Shown piece after piece: positions 1 to 9,000 of a stretch of DNA of 12,115 nt. The stretch is from Candidatus Omnitrophota bacterium. Its GTDB lineage: Bacteria > Omnitrophota > 4484-213. Both the position numbers and the translations under genes were made by a program. The stretch is from NCBI GenBank assembly GCA_030639955.1, contig DAOWKH010000037.1, positions 1-12,115 of the forward strand. The letters run 5' to 3'. Position 1 is the first letter of the stretch, and the number at the start of each line of letters is the position of its first letter. The notes beneath the pieces were generated by a model. It searched no databases. It was not told where the DNA came from and saw only the letters and a list, made by a program, of their open reading frames with translations.

Positions 1-3000
1 CTTCTTAATGAGGCAGATGCGGCAGCAGCTTTTAGAGTAGAGAATGGAGTAAAGGGTAAGAAGGCAGTTAATGTTGCCTATACAGAAACGGCTATAAACT
101 CAGAGGTGGTAAATAAAATTGCTGATAACTTTGCCCGCGAGTTTGGATATGGCAGAAAAGCAAAGCGACCGGAATTGAATATAGTCAGCAGAATTGAAAA
201 GGCAAACTCAGCAATAAGGGATGTAGGAAAGGATGCGGTAGTTTCTCCAAGCAGAATAAACGCTTTATACCAAAATGCTCAGAATGTGTTTTCTTGGTTT
301 GATTCTTCGCCAGAAGGGGTTGACTATCTGAAAGAAAGTTATGCTCCGTTATACAGTCTTGCCAACGCCCCAGACACCCGCACTGCCCAAACAATCTTGG
401 CGATTTATGCGGCTAATCCTGTGAATGCTCCGCCGGCAACACAGTCCACAGCCCACAGTCCACAGCCCACAGTCCAGAAATTCATCCAACCCATACAAAA
501 CTTCGCTCAAGCAATAATCTCTTATCTTCCCAACCGTCCTCGCCTTGAAGGCGAACCATTGACCAACATTGCCAAAATTATTAACAGTCCAGTTTTTAAA
601 GAAAACGCCAAGTTCTTAAATGAGCATAATGATATTATGCAGTTGTTAATTCAAGCCGATATATTAGCGGTTGCTTTGCGTACGCCGCTAAATCCAAAGA
701 CAATAAAGGCACATCCAGATTTAATAGAGAAATATCTGTATTTAGCTTTTGCTCCTGATGGAATAGTTGACAAGATAGTTGCTAAAATGGACAAAATAGT
801 TGCTGATGGGAAGAGCAAAATAGAAATTTCTCTTGAGGATATGACTCCTGAAAATAGGGAGGCAATCGCTCAGGCATTTGCCGAGAAAGATAAAGTTACC
901 AAACAGATTTCAGCAATCGGCGATTTTTATGAAACCGTAGCCAAACTCTCTACTTATAAACCCGAAGCAATTCCTTCAGCTGAGATAGCCGAATTCCTCT
1001 CTGCTGAGAAACCGATAGAGGCATTAACCAACTGGGCAAAGAATAATAATAATCTTTTGGAGGCGGAGTTGAACTTCGTCAAGATTAAAAATGGAGTTAG
1101 AGAAATCCAGACCCACTTGCACCTACGCGGTGCAAGTAAGGGTGTAAGCGAGAAAGGGGAGATAAAGGAAGCGGATGTTGCGGCTGGAGAAATAAAGTTG
1201 AGGGATATTAGCATAAAGTATCAGGAATTAGCAAGTATAATGGATGCTACTGAGTTTGGCGTTTTGGCAGGTAAAGAATGGCAGAAAGAAATCAGGCAGG
1301 TTGAATTGGAATTAGATCAATTAGGCAGAAAGATAAATCAGCAACAGAAATTAGAGACGACAGAGGGTAGAATCCAGCGCGCCTTTATAAAGGCCGGTCC
1401 TTTAAAAACAGCAAATGTAACAATGGCAGGCGTTGTAATTTCGGCTATCGCCGCAACAATCTTAACTGGCGGGATTGCTGCTATCCCAACATTGGCTCTT
1501 CCTTTACTTGGGTCAATCCCGATACTTGTTTTCTTTGGAGCGAGCTTGCTGATGTCCTTAATTGGTCCCGGCGCAGGCAAATTGAGTTCTCTTTACACCT
1601 CTACAATATTAATCTCGGCTTTACTTTTTGCTCCTTCTCTGTTTGTTCCTTTCTTCTGGATGATTCCAGCAGTTGCTTTCTTGCTGATTCCGGCAGTGGG
1701 AGTGGATAAGGCATACGATAAATATCAAATATCAAATATCAAATATCAAATATTGGCCTTCAGGGATTTATTTAAAGAAAGAGCAACTCGCCCGGGCATA
1801 AACATTTCCAAGCTTCCAAAACCTATTCTTGCTCTTACGGTGTTGTTAGGTTTGTTTGGGCTTGGCAAAGAGAAGAAAAGTAAGCTAAAAATTGAAAAGC
1901 AGGCAAGTCAGCAAGCTTTATTAACTGTTGAAGATGTACAGAATAGAGTTGCATACGACAGGGGTATTCCTATTTTAAAGAGAATAGAAGAAGAACAAAA
2001 ACTTTTAGAAGAGGGCATGACCGAAGAAGCGCATCGGTGGCTAGAGAAATCGCTAGAATTCCTTACATCGATAGCAATAAAACAATTCTCTAATCTATAT
2101 GCTAAGTTTAATAGAGCTTACAGAGAAAGTCCACAAAATATAGATGTATTGATAAAGTTATTAGAACAAATGAAACCCTTCGCTCCAGTGTTAGACCAGT
2201 ATAAATTATCAAGTCTTAACAACGCAGAACAAAGGGTTAAGTATTTGCAATCACAGAGGAAAAAACCTCTTGAGTCAGCCAAAGCGAAATATAAAGAAGC
2301 GAAAAAGAATATTATAGAACTTAAGGAAAAAATTGAAGAAAAGATGGAGGAAATAAGGAATTATTATAGAGAGAGAGGTTATAGTCTTGTTTGGGATCAT
2401 CAAGCTAGCGAATATGTTGTAGAGGTAAAAAGGGGCGATCAGGATCACTTTTTCCCAGAAGGGAAAAGCACAGTACTTAGTGACATAGTTAATGAAGTTG
2501 AAGGTCGACTTTTCTTTGCGGCGGATGATAGCAGAATTCCCGATATAAATTTAGGCGAGAAAGCAAAACAGGTAGTTTTGGATCACAGAAAGACAGTTAT
2601 TTCTATAGTTTTACCGCAGTTTATGGGGCAGATTAAAGATATAATAGATTTTGTTCAGAAGAAAGCCGATGCTTCGGAGTCAGAAAAAGATAAAAAAGAT
2701 TATAAAGCGAAGAGTGGCAACCTGAAGTCTTTAATGGGACTTGCGGAAAGAATCAAAGAAGCATCAAAGATTAAGGAGCAGGAAGAGGCTTTGATAGAGG
2801 TAGATGACAGATTAAAGCTTTTCATCGATAACTATTCTTCTCGGGGCTATCAAGATATTGCTGATAAATTGGTTAAAGTTAGAAAGGAATTTGAGAACGT
2901 AATGTTTGATATTGCCGAGATTGAAGTAGAAAGGGGAAAGGTGGGTGAAGAAGCGAATCCTGAGAAATATAAGGTAGTCAAAGATAATTATACCGAAGAA

Positions 3001-6000
3001 AATAGACCTAAGGCAGGGATTATTCGTGAAGTAAAGAGTGATATATATAGAGGCGTTAAATGGTTAGAGTATTATGAGAAATTCGAAAGTTATATGATAC
3101 GGAAAGGAGATGTTGTTGTTGGCCCAGTGGAGAAAAAATCCGCCCTCTCCCCCAAACTCTCCGCAGAAAGCGAAGAAGGAAAAATTGCAGATATAAAAGA
3201 GAATTTAATTAAATATTTCACTACCCAAGATGCGGTTTTTAATGGAAAGCTACAAATTTCCGAGAATGATGCTGCTGATTTTGTCAGAATGATATATCCT
3301 GACTTTGAGAATAAAGAACTTTGTATTGAAGCAATAATAGAGATATTGAAGGATGATAACATAGAGATTGAAGTTAGGGATTCAGTTTGCGGGATTGTAA
3401 TAACTTTCACCAGAGATTTCTATCACGCTAATCCAGAATTGTATAAATACACAAAGGAAATTATTGAACCAAGATTAGATGAAATTAAAGGATATGCAAG
3501 TCAGATATTAGAGATATTAAATAGAAAAAAAGAGGATTATTATAATGCGAAGATGCTTTTAGAAAGGATTGATTCTATAAACGAAAGAAAAGGATCTGCC
3601 GGCGATATAGAAGGTGGGCAGGTGCCGATTACAGATTTTGGTTATTCCACCGATATGAATGCAGCCTTAACTTATACCCGACTTTTACCCGCAGCTAATA
3701 TGGATATTACTCCTGAGAATTTAAGAAATGTAATGCAACGTTCAGGATTGGAGTTGGCAGAATCAGCTCAAGGCGAGATATTTGAAGAGAATAAGTTAAA
3801 GGATGATTTTACTCAGATTTTAATCTCAACGGACTTAAAAAATTGGCAGGAGGCCGAAAATGCCCTTAGGCGAATCGGCAAGACCTTGGAATTAGGCGAA
3901 ACTATAATACAAGGGAATTCTGATAGTGCTTTTAATATTTATAAGAGAGTTAGAACAGGATTTGAGCCCTTGGAATTGGCTATTTCCAGAAGTACTTTTG
4001 AGAGTATAATTGAAAGTATAGCTAAAGGAGTTGAGCCGTCAGCAGAATCGCTCTTCTTTTTAGAAGAAAAAGTAAAAGAGAAACTCTTGTCTGATATTGA
4101 GACGGCGTTTGAGATTGTCTCAATTAGCAGATACGCAAATAAAGAGCAATTGCTGCCGGAAATTGCAAGGTATCTTGGGGAAAACAAGGATTATTCAGTT
4201 TATTTTGATGGCGAATCGATGCATTTTAGATATATGGATGCTATGTTTAGGGCCGATGGTGATAGAGAATCTCCAAGTCAATTTGTTGCAATAGATGATG
4301 CTGGCGATGAAGAGGTAGGCAGCGAGGAGGGCTCGCTTACTGAATTAGATTTGACTGTGGCCCAGGCCTATGAGAAATTTGTTCGATTGTTGGGTGAAGC
4401 ACCTACTTACTTTGAGTTGGAACTAATGTGTGTGGCATCCACAGCTAGGATAAAAGATAGCATAGGACGGATAAACCAGAAGCGAAAGCGAGAGGGGCTT
4501 GAGAAGTTAGAAGTCAGCCGTAGAAGAGTAGGGAATTTCCCGAAGAAATTGCTCTCATTATTAGATGGTTCAAAATTAGATAGTTCAGAAAAAGATTGGC
4601 TGGAAAGATTATGGCGATTTCAAGTAATGTCTTTCTTAGAATCTAAAAGACAGGAGACAAGGAAGAAAGTAGCAAAGTCCTTATTTGACTCTTCCCATCC
4701 TTGTAGCTTAATAGAAATTTCTGAAAGTACCAGGATTAAATATGGAGCTGTTCAAAAGGCGATGCTCGCTTTAAGAAAAATAAGATTGGTGGAGATGACC
4801 AAATCTAAAAGGAGAAACTATTATGCAGTTTCTGAACGCGGGCGGGAATTGTTAGCAGAGATAGAAAGAGATGAGCGGATATTTGGAGAGATGGATAGAA
4901 TGGTAAAGAAGGATGAAGAAATAACCGATGGGGTATTAAGTGATGTTGGAGTGCAGGGTTATGCTGTTTATACTCTTTTTCCTGCAACTCCTCAGATGCT
5001 CAAGAATTTGTATAGAAAACTGCTTAATGTGGTGAGAGAAATACGCTCCAAGCTTCACGCCGCACGCTCCAAGTTTTCTATTGTTGTAGTTGCAGGTTTA
5101 CTTTGTATTTTGGGAGTTTCGGGAAAGCCAAAAATTGAGCCCAAAATTAGACATAGATATTCAGTGAAAAAAGCAAAAGAAATATTACCCTTAAAATATC
5201 TCTCTGAAATAGAAGAAACAGGGGCAAAAGTAATCGGAGGTTATAAAGCCGGAAGTCATATTAGGAGTGCTGATGTGGTGGAGGTAAAATTTGCTGATGG
5301 AGCAGTTAAGCATTTTGCAGTTCTAAAAAAGAAAATACTTAGAAGAAATAATCCTGCTGTTTGTCAAGAGCGTCTTCATAAACTTACCCCTGAGAATGTT
5401 CCAGCAATGGTTTATTATGAGAATAATAAAAGGGAACTAGACTGGTATCAAACAATAGTTATGGAGTATATAAATGGAGAACCCTTGCTGTATGCAATTG
5501 AGGCAGGCGAAATTGGATTTGAGGAGTTAATGTCTATACTTAGAGAAATTGGGAAGGTTTTAGGAATATGGTGCAGGGAAGCAGGAATTGTACATGGGGA
5601 TTTTGGCGCCTTTAAGAATATTATGATTGACGATAGAGGTAGGGTGGTAATTATTGACTATGAAATAATGAATTATTATAATTCTCCGTCGGATATACCT
5701 CATATGCCTTCAGACGTAGAAGATGTATTTGATGCTATAGATGAATTCTTTGAAAACTCTCGGGAAGCAGAGGAGTTAAAAGCTTGTTTTGGAGAGGGAT
5801 ATGGACAGCCAAGCCTCACGCTTGGCCCAGAAAAAGCAAAACCGGTTATTTCTTCAATTGGTAAAGTTACGGCTATTGCAATGTTGTTAGGCGTTCTTGG
5901 GATTGGAAACGAAAGGGAGCCGGAAGCAGATATAGCAAATTTGAAATTAAAGGAGAAGATTCTCAAAGGTTTTTTGGCAGGAGAAGGATTTATTTCTATG

Positions 6001-9000
6001 GTAACTGCCAAGGGTGTGCTTGATGAAGTTCTTGATTGGCTTAGTGTAGATAATCGATTAGAGATAATTGCTGAAAGTGAAGAAAGTTTTGCGGAATGGA
6101 CATATTCCATTCAGAGTGCGCTTTCGTATCGTATGCTTGATGAAGTTCTTGATTGGCTTGGGCAAGGAGAACGTCTAAGAATAGTTACTAATCAAAGAAA
6201 TGGATTTCTGGGGTTGAACTTTCTTATTCTGGAAGCGAGGAGAGCCAAACAACTCAATAAAATTCTCAGTGTGCTTGAAGATGAAGATATACTCAAGGAA
6301 ATATCTGATAATGAAGACGGTTTTCTTAGATTGGGGCAACTTTGTAGAGTTTTAGAGTATAAAATAGAGCAAGTTTATAATGAGACCTTTTATCAAGCTC
6401 AGGCAGTAGGCAGAGAATTTGTCCAGCAGGCAGACCCGCAGATAAAACACCTTAAAGAGTTTGTGCGGCGGATGGCTTATGATTATCTGCATTTTGGTGT
6501 TCCTGTTGAGGACTTAAGAGATTTTATAAATTATAGTCCGAATAAAAAAGAAGCACTGAATTTAATCGGGAAATATCTTGTTTCCAGGAAAGGTATAAAA
6601 ATCCTTGAGCAGAGTTTAAGGAAACAGGGGCATATTACTTCTAATGATTTTTATAATGCTTGTGAAGTTGAGGAACAGTATTTCGGCAAGACAATAGAAA
6701 TAAAGAAAAGGATGAAGACAAAAGAACTTCTTTCGTTCGTCCTTTCTGTTTGTTTTAGTGATATTGCTTTAGAGAAAACTCTTTCTTCTGCATTGAAAGA
6801 TAAGCCAACAAAAATAGGGCAGGAGTTTGAGACCGACTTAAAAGATGGCATTCCCCTTGCTTATTTTGGCTTGCATTCATTAGGAAACGATATACTCAAG
6901 AAAGAAGGTATCGTAGAGTGCATAACCATTCCTACCTTTAATCCGATTATCCAATGGAAACTACAGCGGACAATGGGGCAGTCAGCCGCTGTTCATCGTT
7001 CAATAGAGAAACTAATAGGAGAAAGAGACCATCGTTTGATTACGCTCTTAACACATTTATATGACCTGGGATATTTGTTTGAGCAAGTTTCTATCGGTGT
7101 TGAATGGCAGCCGGTAGTGTATGGGATGTCAGAGGATCCTAACAATATGGGTTGGGGAATTCAATTCGATAAGAAAGAAAATCTTATCCACAGTTCTGAT
7201 TGGACTGTATTGGTAGCCCCAACTCTTTATTTATCATTGGTTCATTATGCAGTTTTAATGCCTGAGGAATGGGAGAAAGATAAAGAGGGGATAGAGAAAT
7301 TGTTAAGCGATTATAATATAGACATCGACGAAACAAAAAAGACAGAGGTGTTAAAGGAGCTTGGAGTATCAATAAAGCCTGGAACCATTTCTTGGGAACA
7401 TTCCAAAACTATGCCCGTTTATCAATATAATACACTTGTAAATTTAAGAGAGCTCGTTGAGTCACAACTTACAGATAAATTATTGGAAATTACGGAGAAG
7501 TGTACCAATGCTTTGTTTAGAAATGTGCCCGAAATAAAAGGAAAAGATTCCGCTTATTTAAATCTACTGCTTTCAGAAAAGAGGTTGATTGAAACTGCCT
7601 TAAGAAGGGGGCACCCTGAGCCGGTTAGGGGAATGACGCTTAAGAGTTTGGGTTTTGATATGAAATCCCTTTCTTCAGAATATACTACAGTATTACCTCT
7701 CTTGGTAGAACAGACAATTAGTGGAGAGATGGAAAATAATCTTGGTTTTGAGGGAGAGTTTGATAAAGCAGGTATAACTGCTGGTATAAGTGTGGTAGCG
7801 ATTTTTGGTGTTATTGCTGCAATTTTGGCGGTTCTCGCTCCTGCTCTAATTCCTGTTGTTGCGGCGGCGGGAAGTGGTGCGACTGCAGAGAGTTTTGGGA
7901 TAGTTGTTAAATTTGCAATGTTGAGTGGAATTATAGGAATCTTGGTCGGAATAGGCTATGTTGAGAGGAGATTGAGACGGGCGATAATTCAGAGATGGCG
8001 TGTTAGAAAGGGAAAAAGAGAAACAGAAGCGAAAATAGCGGAAGAAAAGCTAATAGAAAAAATAGCAGATACAGGAGAGATTATACCAGTATTAGAGAAA
8101 ATGGGAGAAGAGCGTCCCGATGTTAACCCCACATTGAAGCTTACAAAGCATGAGAACGTGAGAGATGGGCCCGGACGGTTTCATATCGCACTCGCCGCCT
8201 TCACCTCTCTCCTTCACTCCTCCCAAACCACATCTCCAAAATCCGCCCCCAAATCGCAAATCGCAGAAGAAAAATCCAGAGTTACAAAAGCTCTAAGTTT
8301 GCTCGGTTTATCCGCAGGCATCTTCGCCTTTTTACCCATAGCAATTCCGGCTATGGTTGCTTTTGGAGGTGTTTTCTTATCTTCTAGTGCCTTATTATTG
8401 CTTCCTGTAATAAGTTCTCTTTCTTCAATTTCACCTAATTTGATTTTAGGAGGAATCTTAGTTATCGCTGGATTATCCTTTGTTTCTTATATAAGACATA
8501 CCTTCCTAGGCGCAAGGTTAAAGGAAGCGGTGCCGCAGTCAGTCAGAGAGAACAAAATTGTTAATTATCTTAATCATCTTGTTCCTATTCTGGATATTTT
8601 TACCTTTAAAGTTCTTTACACCTATTTCTTGAGACACTGGGACGAGCCGTTTAAACGTTATTTCAGCCATCCGCAAAAAGAAGTAGTTGAGAGAATCGCC
8701 CGAGGTGAAAACTTAAAACAAATATCGTTGTCTCCAGTCCAACAGCAGTTAGAAAAAGCAATGGCGCGCTTGAGTTTAAGAGAAGGAGTACTTTCCAAGA
8801 TTGCCTTGCTCAACCTTATTCTTATTGCTGGAACCTATTCTCTGCTTCAACAGCGGATGGTAATTATCGTTATCGGGGCAATTATTCAAGGGGCGCTTTT
8901 TGCTTTAATCCCCGGCCTTGCCGCAATTCCTTTATTCACTATACCTTTAGAATGGTTGCATTTAGCTTCTGTAGAAGTTAGCGTTGGCAGCCTTTTAAGC

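Larger units (their letters stand above)
1..1422 (+). other. Protein region: helical, charged segment before first membrane cluster (residues 1-474)
   Basis: No family recognised. The stretch is rich in Ala, Glu, Lys and Ile with the spacing of amphipathic helices. It is interrupted near residues 141-190 by a Pro/Gln/Thr-rich linker that coincides with a C-rich island and a heptamer repeat in the DNA. Residues 440-460 (Lys, Glu, Gln-rich, with regularly spaced Leu and Ile) look like a coiled coil leading into the membrane. It could be a stalk or a scaffold; no catalytic motif is visible. Confidence 0.5.

Noticed and set aside
441..475. Tandem repeats as a CRISPR array
   Set aside because: Units are 7 bases with no spacers, and they are translated.
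1115..1137. Inverted repeat as a transcription terminator or attenuator
   Set aside because: No T-run follows and the reading frame continues for more than 10 kb, so a terminator here would abort the gene.
5700..6110. 136-residue minus-strand open frame
   Set aside because: It overlaps the kinase-like domain and 39-residue repeats, has low-complexity Ser/Ile composition and no motif; it is a shadow of the plus-strand gene.
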